Below, piece by piece: positions 25,923 to 34,502 of a stretch of 64,000 nt of DNA. Each line of letters begins with the position of its first letter. Position 1 is the first letter of the stretch. The notes below the pieces were generated by a model. It saw only the letters and a program-made list of their open reading frames with translations. It had not been told where the DNA came from and ran no database searches. The stretch comes from Rhizobium sp. CF122 (GTDB lineage Bacteria; Pseudomonadota; Alphaproteobacteria; Rhizobiales; Rhizobiaceae), in contig NZ_AKKA01000008.1 in the NCBI RefSeq assembly GCF_000282035.1, forward strand, positions 231,275 to 295,274, in the 5' to 3' direction. A program made the position numbers and the translations under genes.

Positions 25923-26369
25923 TCAGGCTTTGGCCAGACCAAACTTGCCTTTCAGCCGGGCATCGAGCGAAAGTGGGCCGGCCCCGACAACGGCGAGCAG
26001 CAGGTAGCCACCGGCCAGCGTGATGTTCTTCCACATCATGATTGTGTTCATCGTGGTGAGCATGCCATTCGCTTCGTCCGGAAAGCCTGGGATTGCCATG
26101 GCGCCACTATGGAACACGAAGGCTGTGAACAGGCAGAAAAGGGCCAGCGCACCGGCGGCGATCCGCGTCTGGAAACCGACCAGCACAGCGACACCGGCGG
26201 CAAGTTCAAACAGGCCCGCCAGATATGTGAGCACTGATGGCGCCGGAAGACCGGCCATTTGGATCATGGATGCGGTCGAGCTCGGATCGCCGAACTTGGC
26301 GATGCCGGATGAGATAAAGATTAGCGCGAGCAGAACGCGAGCGACGACGATAAGGGAGGAATTTATCAT
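25923..26369 (-). CDS. DoxX family membrane protein (A)
   Basis: 148 residues with four hydrophobic helices: VVARVLLALIFISSGIAKF, SVLTYLAGLFELAAGVAVLV, AALALFCLFTAFVF and ITLAGGYLLLAVVGAGPLSL. The SGIAKF pattern after helix 1 and GLFELAAGVAVLVG are typical of DoxX/YphA proteins, inner-membrane proteins linked to redox and thiol stress. An AGGAG ribosome site precedes 26369. It sits between an oxidoreductase and a glutaredoxin-like gene on the same strand. A second DoxX gene is at 44638. Confidence 0.85.
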   Translation of the reverse strand: MINSSLIVVARVLLALIFISSGIAKFGDPSSTASMIQMAGLPAPSVLTYLAGLFELAAGVAVLVGFQTRIAAGALALFCLFTAFVFHSGAMAIPGFPDEANGMLTTMNTIMMWKNITLAGGYLLLAVVGAGPLSLDARLKGKFGLAKA

Positions 26370-26465
26370 CGATGTTCTCCTGTTTGTTGGTTTCAGGCGG
26401 CAAGGCGCATGGTTCTGGCGGCGGCCGCAAGCAGATCGGATATGGCTTTGGGCAAGAGGGTGGCG

Positions 26466-26846
26466 TCAGGCGACAGAAGCGGCCTTCTTCAATTCCATGT
26501 TCTCTTTCCAGAGCTTCATCGACGTGGCGAAAACTCCATCGACATAGTTTCGGTATACTGTCATGCCCGCCGGATCACGTCCTGCCTTCGCGGCAAAGAA
26601 CGCGATGATATCATCGGATTCACCGACGTAGCGTCCGGCTTCGAGTTGCGCGCTCGGGAAAGACACTTTCTCGACATGCGGGGAAAGCTCTGCGCGGATT
26701 TTCTCTTCCTGGTCGGTGCCGGGAACGAAGTCGCGGGTTTCGACTTCCGAAGCCAATCCCGATTCCAGGAGGAACAGGCGGACCTTGAGGCAAAAGGGGC
26801 AGTTTTCCTTGAGGTAAACGATCGGTTTGAAGGTGTGGTCAGTCAT
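26466..26846 (-). CDS. Glutathione S-transferase N-domain / glutaredoxin-like protein
   Basis: 126 residues: a thioredoxin-fold start with IVYLKENCPFCLKVRLFLLE (Cys 16 and 19, CPFC), a SFPSAQLEAGRYVGESDDII segment matching the cis-Pro/Ser-Asp glutathione site, and a short helical C-terminus instead of the full GST all-helical domain. It probably acts in glutathione-dependent reduction or conjugation with the neighbouring quinone-stress genes. The C-terminus is too short for a true GST dimer. Confidence 0.75.
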   Translation of the reverse strand: MTDHTFKPIVYLKENCPFCLKVRLFLLESGLASEVETRDFVPGTDQEEKIRAELSPHVEKVSFPSAQLEAGRYVGESDDIIAFFAAKAGRDPAGMTVYRNYVDGVFATSMKLWKENMELKKAASVA

Positions 26847-26972
26847 TGTGTGTATTTCCCGTGTCAGTTGTTTATTGTAATCTCACAGATGCAAAAGCCC
26901 GCTGCGGTAAGCCCGCCGGCGACCGGTGCCGAGTTCCATGCGATACTGCGAAGGCAACCGTGCCGGTCAGCA

Positions 26973-27260
26973 TCACACCACGCGTGAGGCCATGCCGACC
27001 TTTATGCCCTTCATGACTAGGGGCGCCCCGATAAGCGCGGCAGCTCGCTCCGACGAGTGGAAGTATTCGGCTTCAGCTGCGGCAAAGTCGCCGTCATGCT
27101 CGACGGCCCAAACGATATCGTTGTTGGTTTCGTCGACATACGCGAACACTACTCGGAAGCCGAACTTTTCCCGCTGTTCAATGAGCTTTTTCCAGTAGGG
27201 AAGAAACACGTCCATCTGTCCGTCTTCAATCTCGTAGCGGCGGAGCTGTACGGTAGGCAT
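26973..27260 (-). CDS. NIPSNAP-like small protein
   Basis: 95 residues from ATG 27260, with the ferredoxin-like dimeric barrel pattern of NIPSNAP proteins (MPTVQLRRYEIEDGQMDVFL, PYWKKLIEQREKFGFRVVFA, EAEYFHSSERAAALIG). Function is unknown; such proteins often accompany monooxygenases or detoxification genes. Start 27260 is preferred to 27272 because it fits the domain start and follows GGAACG. Confidence 0.7.
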   Translation of the reverse strand: MPTVQLRRYEIEDGQMDVFLPYWKKLIEQREKFGFRVVFAYVDETNNDIVWAVEHDGDFAAAEAEYFHSSERAAALIGAPLVMKGIKVGMASRVV

Positions 27261-27335
27261 TCTACGTTCCAATTCGTTGATTTTGACCGGCTCTCATTGC
27301 GATGAGGCTGGCGGCGCGCACCAGCCTGTGTCACA

Positions 27336-28235
27336 TCAAGAGGTCTCGCGCAGACGGATCTGGATGCCTGAAGGATCACGTACCGTAAGCCCATCGTGTC
27401 GCACATGGGCGAAATTCTTGCCGGCGAGACGCTCTGCCACATCATTCACAGCAGCCGCAGGAAGTACCAGCTCAAATCCCGCTAGCCCTTGCGAGCCAAT
27501 CTCGGCTGTTGGGCAGGCCGCCGATGACCAGGTGTTCATGCCTATATGGTGGTGATACCCGTCTGAAGACAGGAAAGATGCACTCGGGAGCGCGGACGTG
27601 ACATCGAGGCCGAGTATGGTCCGATACCAATTTTCGCTTACCGCAACGTCAGAGACCTTCAGGTGCACGTGACCGATGACTGTCATCTCCGGTACGACGG
27701 CGGATGTTGCCTTGAACGGATCGTTTCCTCCAAGCAAATCCTCAAGATCGAGCCGATCCGACGCAAGCTTCAACCCCTGGTCAGACCAAGGCCATTGGTG
27801 GCGAGGACGATCCCAATACAGTTCAACACCGTTGCCCTCTGGATCGTCCAGATAAAGCGCCTCGCTAACGAGGTGGTCAGACGCACCCGAAAGCCTCGCG
27901 CCACTTTGAAGAACGCGGCGCAGAGCGTCAGCCAATTCGGAGCGTGCGGCAAACAGGAGCGCAACGTGGAACAAGCCAGTGGCATTCCGCGGAGGTAGCG
28001 GTGCGCTGGGGACGTGTTCAAGCTCTATCAACACGCGTTGCCCGACGCCGAACTGAAGCACATTGCCCGTCGATCCTATCTCAGCGAGCCCAATCGAATG
28101 TGTCCAGAACCGGCGCATGCGGCCGAGATCTCTAACCGTCAGCCGAACCGCGCCGGGCCTGATGCCATGGATTGCTGTATCCGCCGGACGCAGCAGGGTC
28201 TTCACGTTTGCAGATTTCGATTGAGACGGCATCAT
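27336..28235 (-). CDS. VOC-family catechol-2,3-dioxygenase-like protein
   Basis: 299 residues from ATG 28235 (28232 also possible), preceded by GACGAGGAACG. Two glyoxalase/extradiol modules are visible: VRLTVRDLGRMRRFWTHSIG near residue 30, and VIGHVHLKVSDVAVSENWYR near residue 180, each with beta-alpha-beta-beta-beta spacing. His in GHVHLKV, a His in DGYHHHIGMN and a late Glu in GFELVLP suit a metal site in the C-terminal module. Related CatE-type enzymes cleave catechols/hydroquinones. It is divergent from a LysR gene across 93 bp, the classic regulator-target layout. Confidence 0.8.
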   Translation of the reverse strand: MMPSQSKSANVKTLLRPADTAIHGIRPGAVRLTVRDLGRMRRFWTHSIGLAEIGSTGNVLQFGVGQRVLIELEHVPSAPLPPRNATGLFHVALLFAARSELADALRRVLQSGARLSGASDHLVSEALYLDDPEGNGVELYWDRPRHQWPWSDQGLKLASDRLDLEDLLGGNDPFKATSAVVPEMTVIGHVHLKVSDVAVSENWYRTILGLDVTSALPSASFLSSDGYHHHIGMNTWSSAACPTAEIGSQGLAGFELVLPAAAVNDVAERLAGKNFAHVRHDGLTVRDPSGIQIRLRETS

Positions 28236-28328
28236 CGTTCCTCGTCTGTTGTGAGGGAATTTACTTTTTCTCTGTCGTTGATCAATATGTCCGATGTTGA
28301 AGAACCATTTCTCAAATGTTGATGATCT

Positions 28329-29270
28329 ATGGATACACTGACCAGCTTGCGAGTGTTCTGCGCCGTCGCAGAACGGAAAAGCTTCACCGCCGCCGCCGAT
28401 CACCTCGGCATTTCACCGGCTATGGCGAGCAAGCATGTGATGCAGCTTGAGAACCGGCTGGGCGCCCGGCTGCTCAACCGAACCAGCCGCCGTGTCAGCC
28501 TGACGGAAACCGGACAGCTCTACCTCAATCAGGCCGGGCAGATGCTCGAAGGTTTGGACGAGGTGGAAGCGGCTATCGGCAATGTGACGGTGCATCCTCG
28601 TGGAATCTTGAAACTGAGTGCGCCGGTTTGGGCCGCAAGTCCTTGGTTTGTGGACAGACTGGCCGAGTATAATCAGCGCTATCCCGACGTTTGCCTGGAT
28701 ATGAATCTAAGCAACCGGATCGTGAACCTGGTGGACGAAGGTTTTGATATTGCCCTGCGCGCCACCTCGCCCGACCGGCTGGATCCGGGCCTCATCGCCC
28801 GTCCGTTGACCAATATAAAATTTCATCTCATGGCATCGCCAGACTATCTGGAACGCGCAGGCCGCCCCAAAGAGATTGCCGAACTCAACGGCCACGCCTT
28901 GCTGCGTTTCAGCGGGATCAACCTTGGTAACAGCATGACGCTGGAAGGCCCGGATGGAGCGCACAAGGTCACCTTTCGCACCGTGATGCTGAGCGAGAAC
29001 GAGACTCTGCTGCAACTGGCGGCCCTGCGGGGGATCGGCCTTGTCTTCCTGCCGGAATGGATAGCCGCGCCGAATATCATTTCTGGCCAATTGGAGACGG
29101 TATTTCCAGACGTGATCGGCTTAACCGCGACGCTCTATGCCGTCTATCCGAGCCGGAAATACCTTTCCGCAAAGCTGCGCACGTTTATAGACTTCATGAC
29201 GACGAGCTTGCACGCTTGTGCAGGTACCCTTGCAAATTCCGAGGCAATCCGCCCCCTCATTCCGAGATGA
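28329..29270 (+). CDS. LysR-family regulator divergent from the VOC/quinone-stress genes
   Basis: 313 residues. The N-terminal wHTH (MDTLTSLRVFCAVAERKSFT, AAADHLGISPAMASKHVMQL, LLNRTSRRVSLTETG) is of the CrgA/DsdC-like LysR group, followed by the periplasmic-binding-like effector domain. Divergent orientation to the VOC gene suggests it controls that gene and perhaps the four genes beyond it. A plausible candidate ligand is an aromatic or quinone stress compound; that is inference from neighbours. Confidence 0.88.
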   Translation: MDTLTSLRVFCAVAERKSFTAAADHLGISPAMASKHVMQLENRLGARLLNRTSRRVSLTETGQLYLNQAGQMLEGLDEVEAAIGNVTVHPRGILKLSAPVWAASPWFVDRLAEYNQRYPDVCLDMNLSNRIVNLVDEGFDIALRATSPDRLDPGLIARPLTNIKFHLMASPDYLERAGRPKEIAELNGHALLRFSGINLGNSMTLEGPDGAHKVTFRTVMLSENETLLQLAALRGIGLVFLPEWIAAPNIISGQLETVFPDVIGLTATLYAVYPSRKYLSAKLRTFIDFMTTSLHACAGTLANSEAIRPLIPR

Positions 29271-29355
29271 TGCCGCCCCTTCTGGACGTCTGGCACGTTT
29301 CCGCTCGAGCGCGCTCGAACCGTCACGAGGACTGGAAGTCTAGTTGAGGGTTGGC

Positions 29356-29457
29356 ATGGCGGGAGGTATGCCGATGAACCTGCTGGCGCCTGCGCTGGCA
29401 GACTTCCGCAACGTCTTTCCGACGGTGCAGGTTCGCCTGATCGTACATCCATTTTAG
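29356..29457 (+). pseudogene. LysR effector-domain fragment
   Basis: 34 codons reading MAGGMPMNLLAPALADFRNV and FPTVQVRLIV, then a stop. This is the start of a LysR substrate-binding domain without HTH or remainder. It is a short remnant lying after the intact LysR gene. Confidence 0.55.
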
Positions 29458-29852
29458 ATGGCCACCGGCCGATGGCACAGCACTTTCACGTTGTCGCGGC
29501 CACACGACAGATGCCTGGCATTTGTCGTCTTGAAATATCCATTTGCGCTCTCACGGTCTTGGAAAGCGGACCCGGATTGGCGGTTTTTTGCGCCCGGCAA
29601 TCTGGAGCCGTCGTGTCATTCGATTTCAGCGTAGTCCGTCTCGAAGGAATGGACGCGCTGATGTTCGCTCCGGTTGAACAGGAGGCGAACAACGTCCGGG
29701 CGAGAGTAGATTACGCCGGCAGTGCTTGCCAGATTTCACGACGTCCAGTCTCCGCCGGTCTGGTTCTCGCCACGGCTGCGGCAACGGCTCTCAACCTCCG
29801 ACGTCGCGACGGCGGAATGCGCGGCCATACCTCACGCCGCGCGCTTTTGCTC
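29458..29852. other. 395-bp gap, no gene recognised
   Basis: Open frames here (such as plus strand 29472-29912) show no family features and run into the convergent hydrolase. Nothing convincing seen. Confidence 0.5.
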
Positions 29853-30548
29853 TTATTTAGCCACTTCGGCAGCCGCCTCATCGATAAAAGCCGCGACCTC
29901 ACAAGGCTTTGATTGGGGCAAAGCATGACTTGCCTCCAGGGTCATGACTTTCCGAGGATTGAGACGCGCCGACATTGCCGCCTGGTTTTCAGGCGCAATC
30001 ATTCTGTCTTGGCTGGATATCTGATACCAGGACGGCTTCTTCCTCCAGGCCGGGGCGGTGACAGTGTCTCCAAAGGTGCCGGCCAGCGGCGCCTTTTGCG
30101 TGGCCGCCAGAACAAAGGCTTCTTCAAGCGACAAATCCTGGCAGAAGCTTTCATGGAATTTGTCTGCCTTGAGCCACAGATAGTTGTCGCTGTCCGGCTC
30201 GATATTGGGCATCGCGACGGGCGGATGCTGATGGGTAATGCCGCCTGGACTTTCTCCTGCGTCGGGGGCGAAGGCGGCGATATAGACCAGCCCCACCACA
30301 TTCGGGTGGTCTCCCGCTTCTGTGATGACCGCACCCCCGTAGGAATGACCTACGAGCAAGACGGGGCCTTTCTGTTGGGCCACCATTTTGCGCGTACGTT
30401 CAGCATCCTCGGCTAGCGAGGTCAACGGCAGTTCGACGGCATGAATAGACTGATATCCCCTGCGCGTCAGTTCGAGGATGACCTTCCCCCAATGCGCGGC
30501 CCCACCCCAGAATCCGTGGACCAAAATGATAGTAGGTTTATTACTCAT
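29853..30548 (-). CDS. Alpha/beta hydrolase (esterase type)
   Basis: 231 residues from ATG 30548, which follows CAGGAGAAAACT. ILVHGFWGGAAHWG carries the oxyanion-hole HG; GHSYGGAVIT holds the nucleophile Ser (GxSxG); the late SHALPQSKP supplies the catalytic His. Such hydrolases act on small esters; the substrate is not evident. It lies 59 bp from DUF983 B, on the same strand and downstream of it, so it may be co-transcribed with DUF983 B. Confidence 0.85.
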   Translation of the reverse strand: MSNKPTIILVHGFWGGAAHWGKVILELTRRGYQSIHAVELPLTSLAEDAERTRKMVAQQKGPVLLVGHSYGGAVITEAGDHPNVVGLVYIAAFAPDAGESPGGITHQHPPVAMPNIEPDSDNYLWLKADKFHESFCQDLSLEEAFVLAATQKAPLAGTFGDTVTAPAWRKKPSWYQISSQDRMIAPENQAAMSARLNPRKVMTLEASHALPQSKPCEVAAFIDEAAAEVAK

Positions 30549-30606
30549 AGTTTTCTCCTGTTTTCCTAGGAAGACCTGTGCGACTCGTGGGCGGGGAGAA
30601 TGGAAC

Positions 30607-31002
30607 TTAAACCTCTTTCGGCGCAGGAGAGGTGCGGACAAGCTTCCCCTCTTCCGCCTTGTAGAAATATTGACTGGCGACCAGCCATCCCTTGAGAGGC
30701 CGCAAGGGCGGTATGCAGGTGGCTAGCATGAACGGGCCGGTGACCAGTAGGTGAACCCACAATGGCGCGCTGTACTGGACCTCGAGCCAAACGCCGAGCA
30801 GGACACTTGGCACACAAGCAAAGCAGATGACGAAAAATGCGGGACCATCCGCCGGATCGGCGAAACCATAGTCGAGACCGCAGACTTCGCATGCGGGCCG
30901 GATTTTCAGAAAACCGTTGAAAATGTGCCCCTGGCCGCAGCGCGGGCATCGCCCTCTGAGTCCCGTTGTCGTTGGTGGGATGGGAGGCCATTCCGATTGC
31001 AT
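30607..31002 (-). CDS. DUF983 family membrane protein, paralogue B
   Basis: 131 residues from ATG 31002 with an AGGAG site eight bases upstream; the longer frame to 31101 has none. It has CPRCGQGHIF and CEVCGLDY zinc-ribbon pairs, FADPADGPAFFVI, two transmembrane helices, and LRPLKGWLVASQYFYKAEEG. Similar along its whole length to paralogue A at 21896. A candidate MocR element lies 37-50 bp upstream of the start codon, and the adjacent MocR B gene is on the same strand upstream. Possibly linked to redox or membrane assembly; function unknown. Confidence 0.88.
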   Translation of the reverse strand: MQSEWPPIPPTTTGLRGRCPRCGQGHIFNGFLKIRPACEVCGLDYGFADPADGPAFFVICFACVPSVLLGVWLEVQYSAPLWVHLLVTGPFMLATCIPPLRPLKGWLVASQYFYKAEEGKLVRTSPAPKEV

Positions 31003-31022
31003 GACGAATGCTCCTATGTATG

Positions 31023-31052
31023 CTATCAATAAACTATATTGAGTGCATTCAA
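31023..31052. promoter_or_regulatory. Candidate MocR element upstream of DUF983 B
   Basis: CTATCAAT (31023-31030), then 8 bp on, TTGAGTGCATTCAA (31039-31052), a near-perfect palindrome. The same two components occur twice in the MocR B/Nit intergenic region. Confidence 0.55.
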
Positions 31053-31146
31053 CAGCAGTACATTTATCCGATTGATGCGATAGGGCATAGTGACGCAGCA
31101 CCCGCTCACTCCGGAGCGAGACGGATTTCTTGACGTGCAGACGAAA

Positions 31147-32550
31147 CTAGAAGAAGGACGCAGCGAGTTCGGGCGGGCCTTCGAGCGCATGCCCCATGAA
31201 TTCAAGAGCACCGAGGAGCTTTTCCCGGTCGATCGGACCACCAAGGCAGACCCGAACTGCTTCTAGCGCCTGCCCCTCCACCGTGAAGGCATCACTGGAA
31301 ACGACGCCAATGCCGGAGGCGCGCATATGGCTGCCGAAGGTTGAGCGCGTCCAACCATTCGTCAGCGGCAGCCATATGTTGAAGCTGATCGGATCGCCGC
31401 GATAGCTGCCGGCGGGAAGGATGGCCGCGACCATTTCCTGGCGTGCCGTTGCTTCCTTCCGGATGAACCGTAGGATCGTATCGGCCGTGCCATCCTCGAT
31501 CCACCGCGTGGCAAGCGCCATGTTGAGCGGCGACGCCATGACATTGTTGGCACGCATGGCGCTGACAAAGGGCCAGATCGCCTTCGTGTCCGGTGCAACG
31601 ACATAGGCCAGCCGAAGACCGGCACCAATGCATTTCGCCAAGCCGCCGATGTGCCAGGTGAGGTCAGGAGCCATTGCCGCCAACGGCGGCGGCGCATGCA
31701 GCGGAATGAAGCCATACGCGTCATCCTCGATGATCGGGACGTGATATTTGCGCGCCACCGCGCAGATCTCTTCGCGCCGCCGCTCTGGGATGGTCAGGGT
31801 AAGCGGATTCTGCAGTGTCGGGTTGAGATAAAGCCCCTTGGGTTTCAGTCTCTCGCAGGCATCGGCAAAGGCGTCCGGCAATATACCGTCAACGTCCATC
31901 GGCAACCCCGAAAGATTGAGACGGAGTTGCGCTGCAATCGAGCGAATGCCGGGATAGGTGATGCTTTCCGACAGGATGGTTTCGCCGGGCTTTGCCAGCA
32001 GGCCGCAAATCGCTAGCAGCGCCGGGTGAGCCCCGGGGGTCACGAAAATGCGCTCCTGCGAAGGGACAAGGCCGCGACGGCTGAGCCAGGCAGCAGCGGC
32101 CTCCTTGTCCATGCCAGAACCGCCAAATCCCTGATAGCGCAGGAGCGGGATAAGGCTGGAAGCCACCGCCGACATCCCCTCTCGCATCCGTGCGATCAGT
32201 TCCGGATCGGTCGGCTCAGGCGGCATGTTCATTGAGAGATCGATGGCGGAGGTGCGGCGCGGGTCAGGCGTTGTATCGGACGCAAAACCACGGCGCTCCT
32301 TGTCGGCCCCGCCGGTGACAAACGTGCCACGGCCGACGTGCGAATCCACCAGTCCGCGCTTCTGCGCCTCGGCATAGCCCCGCGCGACAGTGGTAAAATC
32401 GATATCCAGACGCTTGGCCAGCTCGCGCTGCGGCGGCAGGCGGTCCCCGATGACCAGATGACCGCTGCGCAGATCCATCTCGATCAGGTCGGCAATGGCC
32501 ATGTAGCGAGGGCTGTTACTGCGGCTCAGGTCGGGTCGCCAGTCTTTCAT
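31147..32550 (-). CDS. MocR-type regulator, paralogue B, adjacent to the Nit operon
   Basis: 467 residues. The GntR winged helix (LPPQRELAKRLDIDFTTVAR, GYAEAQKRGLVDSHVGRGTF) is followed by the aminotransferase-like domain with the PLP-Lys segment IGGLAKCIGAGLRLAYV. The DFTTV recognition helix is nearly the same as in paralogue A (DFTTVSRAYSEA versus DFTTVARGYAEA), so both may bind the same operator. It is divergent from the Nit1C operon across 369 bp that hold two element copies and a sigma-54 promoter. Ligand unknown; PLP sensing suggests an amine or amino acid. Confidence 0.87.
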   Translation of the reverse strand: MKDWRPDLSRSNSPRYMAIADLIEMDLRSGHLVIGDRLPPQRELAKRLDIDFTTVARGYAEAQKRGLVDSHVGRGTFVTGGADKERRGFASDTTPDPRRTSAIDLSMNMPPEPTDPELIARMREGMSAVASSLIPLLRYQGFGGSGMDKEAAAAWLSRRGLVPSQERIFVTPGAHPALLAICGLLAKPGETILSESITYPGIRSIAAQLRLNLSGLPMDVDGILPDAFADACERLKPKGLYLNPTLQNPLTLTIPERRREEICAVARKYHVPIIEDDAYGFIPLHAPPPLAAMAPDLTWHIGGLAKCIGAGLRLAYVVAPDTKAIWPFVSAMRANNVMASPLNMALATRWIEDGTADTILRFIRKEATARQEMVAAILPAGSYRGDPISFNIWLPLTNGWTRSTFGSHMRASGIGVVSSDAFTVEGQALEAVRVCLGGPIDREKLLGALEFMGHALEGPPELAASFF

Positions 32551-32691
32551 CGTAATATCGCCATATCCTCTTCGTCGACATTGACTGTATATTGTTGCAG
32601 CAGCATCCTGTCACGAAAAATGTCTCAATGCCAAAAAATGTCGTTGCAACTGAGGCGCGATGCAGGCCGGCCACTTCATTCTTACTGAACT

Positions 32692-32717
32692 AATTGATAG
32701 CATATTGAATGCGTTCA
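32692..32717. promoter_or_regulatory. Candidate MocR element 1 upstream of the Nit operon
   Basis: AATTGATAG (32692-32700) followed by TTGAATGCGTTCA (32705-32717), a palindrome with one mismatch. About 165 bp upstream of the predicted sigma-54 start point. Confidence 0.55.
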
Positions 32718-32782
32718 TTTTAAACTTTCCTGCATTCGATTTTCGCACTGAACTGCCCAGAAAATCAGCCCCGAGAATGTTC

Positions 32783-32814
32783 CTATCATAATTGATAGTA
32801 TAATTGAATGCATT
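32783..32814. promoter_or_regulatory. Candidate MocR element 2 upstream of the Nit operon
   Basis: CTATCA-TAAT-TGATAG is a perfect dyad (32783-32798), followed by TTGAATGCATT (32804-32814). The AATTGATAG plus TTGAATGC order and spacing nearly repeat those of element 1 (one base longer). It lies 37 bp upstream of the sigma-54 -24 box. Confidence 0.55.
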
Positions 32815-32850
32815 TTTGCGGTATTTGACTGCTGTTTGTGCAAAATCAAT

Positions 32851-32867
32851 CTGGCACGATGCTTGCA
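32851..32867 (+). promoter_or_regulatory. Sigma-54 (RpoN) promoter of the Nit1C operon
   Basis: CTGGCACG-ATGC-TTGCA: the GG of the -24 box (32853-32854) and GC of the -12 box (32865-32866) are exactly 10 bp apart, and all conserved consensus bases are present. Predicted transcription start is near 32878, 42 bp before the first gene. Fits a nitrogen-limitation-controlled operon; a sigma-54 activator such as NtrC would have to act in trans, as none is encoded here. Confidence 0.85.
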
Positions 32868-32919
32868 ATTGGATGGATGCTCCCCGGATGGGGATCGGAT
32901 TTCAACCAAGGAGCCATCC

Positions 32920-33402
32920 ATGCCCGCAGTGACCAAGCCAGCCAATCAAAAAGGCGACTTTCTTGTCGATTACGAAGAAAAGGTTTTTGAAGACGTCCAG
33001 GCGACGGCGGGCGAGAAAGCCCTCGTCACCTTCCATACCGTCGCCTTCGAAGGCTCGATCGGTTTCGTTAACCTGCTGCAGGCGACGCGCCTGAAGCGGA
33101 AGGGTTTCGAGACCTCGATCCTTCTCTATGGCCCCGGCGTGACACTCGGCGTCCAGCGCGGTTTTCCGACGCTCGGCGCGGAGGCCTTTCCCGGCCATCT
33201 GAACTTTAACAACCAGATCGTCAAGTTCATGGAAGAGGGCGGCAAGGTCTATGCCTGCCGGTTCGCGCTTCAGGCGCTCTACGGCCATGGCGAAGGCGCG
33301 CTGATCCCCGGCATCACGCCGATCAACCCGCTCGACGTTCTGGATCTGGTTCTGATCCATCGCCGCGACGGTGCCTTCATCCTCGATACCTGGACCCTTT
33401 GA
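32920..33402 (+). CDS. MSMEG_0572/Sll0783-family nitrogen-starvation protein
   Basis: 160 residues, first gene of the Nit1C operon, ATG 32920 after CAAGGAGCCATCC. Recognisable family text: [58 protein letters not shown] and [14 protein letters not shown]. The fold looks DsrE-like (beta-alpha repeats, a Cys in [14 protein letters not shown]), so it may carry sulfur or bind small ligands; that is inference. In cyanobacteria the homologue is induced by nitrogen starvation. Preceded by the sigma-54 promoter and 56 bp from the nitrilase. Confidence 0.87.
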   Translation: MPAVTKPANQKGDFLVDYEEKVFEDVQATAGEKALVTFHTVAFEGSIGFVNLLQATRLKRKGFETSILLYGPGVTLGVQRGFPTLGAEAFPGHLNFNNQIVKFMEEGGKVYACRFALQALYGHGEGALIPGITPINPLDVLDLVLIHRRDGAFILDTWTL

Positions 33403-33458
33403 TCCGCTGGGCGGAGCACCCTGCTCCGCCTCTCAATTCACTGACCGAGGATTTCGTC

Positions 33459-34502
33459 ATGGAGAAAAAATCGACCGTCCGGGTTGCCGCTGCCCAGATC
33501 TCGCCGGATCTGACGTCGCGCGAAAAAACGCTTGCCGGCGTGCTGGACGCCATCCGCGAGGCGGCGGCCAAGGGCGCCGAACTCATCGTTTTCCCGGAGA
33601 CCTTCGTTCCCTGGTATCCGTATTTTTCCTTCGTCCTGCCGCCTGTTCTTTCCGGCCGCGAACACATCCGGCTCTATGAGGAAGCGGTCACCATCCCGAG
33701 CGCTGCTACGGAAAGTGTAGCGGCGGCGGCGCGCGAACACGGCATCGTCGTGGCGCTGGGCGTCAACGAGCGGGATCATGGCACGCTCTACAATACCCAG
33801 CTTCTGTTCGATGCCGACGGAACGCTGATCCTCAAGCGCCGCAAGATCACGCCGACCTTTCACGAGCGGATGATCTGGGGTCAGGGTGACGCGTCCGGCC
33901 TGAAGGTCGTCGACAGCGCCGTCGGCCGTCTTGGCGCGCTCGCCTGCTGGGAACACTACAATCCGCTGGCCCGCTACGCGCTGATGGCCCAGCACGAGGA
34001 AATCCACATCGCCCAGTTTCCGGGTTCGATGGTCGGGCCAATCTTTGCCGAGCAGATGGAGGTGACGATCCGCCACCACGCGCTCGAAAGCGGCTGTTTC
34101 GTCGTCAATTCCACAGGCTGGCTCACGGACGAGCAGGTCGCCTCGATCACTCCCGATCAGGGACTTCAAAAGGCACTGCGCGGCGGCTGCATGACGGCGA
34201 TCATCTCTCCGGAAGGCAAGCATGTCGTTCCGCCGCTGACCGAAGGCGAAGGCATCCTGATTGCCGATCTCGACATGAGCCTGATCGTCAAGCGCAAGCG
34301 GATGATGGATTCAGTCGGCCACTATGCCCGGCCGGAACTGCTGCATCTGGTGATGGACGGCCGCGCCACCGCGCCGATGACGGATGCATCCCTTTTTTCA
34401 ACTCCCGAAATCGCACCGACAAGGACAAAGACCGATGGAGAACTCCCTCTCGACGGAAACGCTGATCAACGAGTTGCAGTCCTTCGGAGCCCGGCTCGTT
34501 GA
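33459..34502 (+). CDS. nitC: Nit1C-type nitrilase
   Basis: 347 residues from ATG 33459 after ACCGAGG. The nitrilase catalytic triad is complete: Glu47 in [11 protein letters not shown], Lys129 in RRKITPT, and Cys163 in [18 protein letters not shown]. This is the Nit1 subfamily that travels with radical SAM, GNAT and AIR-synthase-like partners; in Pseudomonas the Nit1C cluster has been linked to growth on cyanide as nitrogen source. The exact substrate (cyanide or an organic nitrile/cyanohydrin) is not fixed by sequence. The 3' end overlaps the radical SAM gene by 68 bp. Confidence 0.9.
   Translation: MEKKSTVRVAAAQISPDLTSREKTLAGVLDAIREAAAKGAELIVFPETFVPWYPYFSFVLPPVLSGREHIRLYEEAVTIPSAATESVAAAAREHGIVVALGVNERDHGTLYNTQLLFDADGTLILKRRKITPTFHERMIWGQGDASGLKVVDSAVGRLGALACWEHYNPLARYALMAQHEEIHIAQFPGSMVGPIFAEQMEVTIRHHALESGCFVVNSTGWLTDEQVASITPDQGLQKALRGGCMTAIISPEGKHVVPPLTEGEGILIADLDMSLIVKRKRMMDSVGHYARPELLHLVMDGRATAPMTDASLFSTPEIAPTRTKTDGELPLDGNADQRVAVLRSPAR

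Noticed and set aside
29472..29912. 146-codon plus-strand frame in the gap after the LysR fragment
   Set aside because: No motifs; its end overlaps the convergent hydrolase 3' end.
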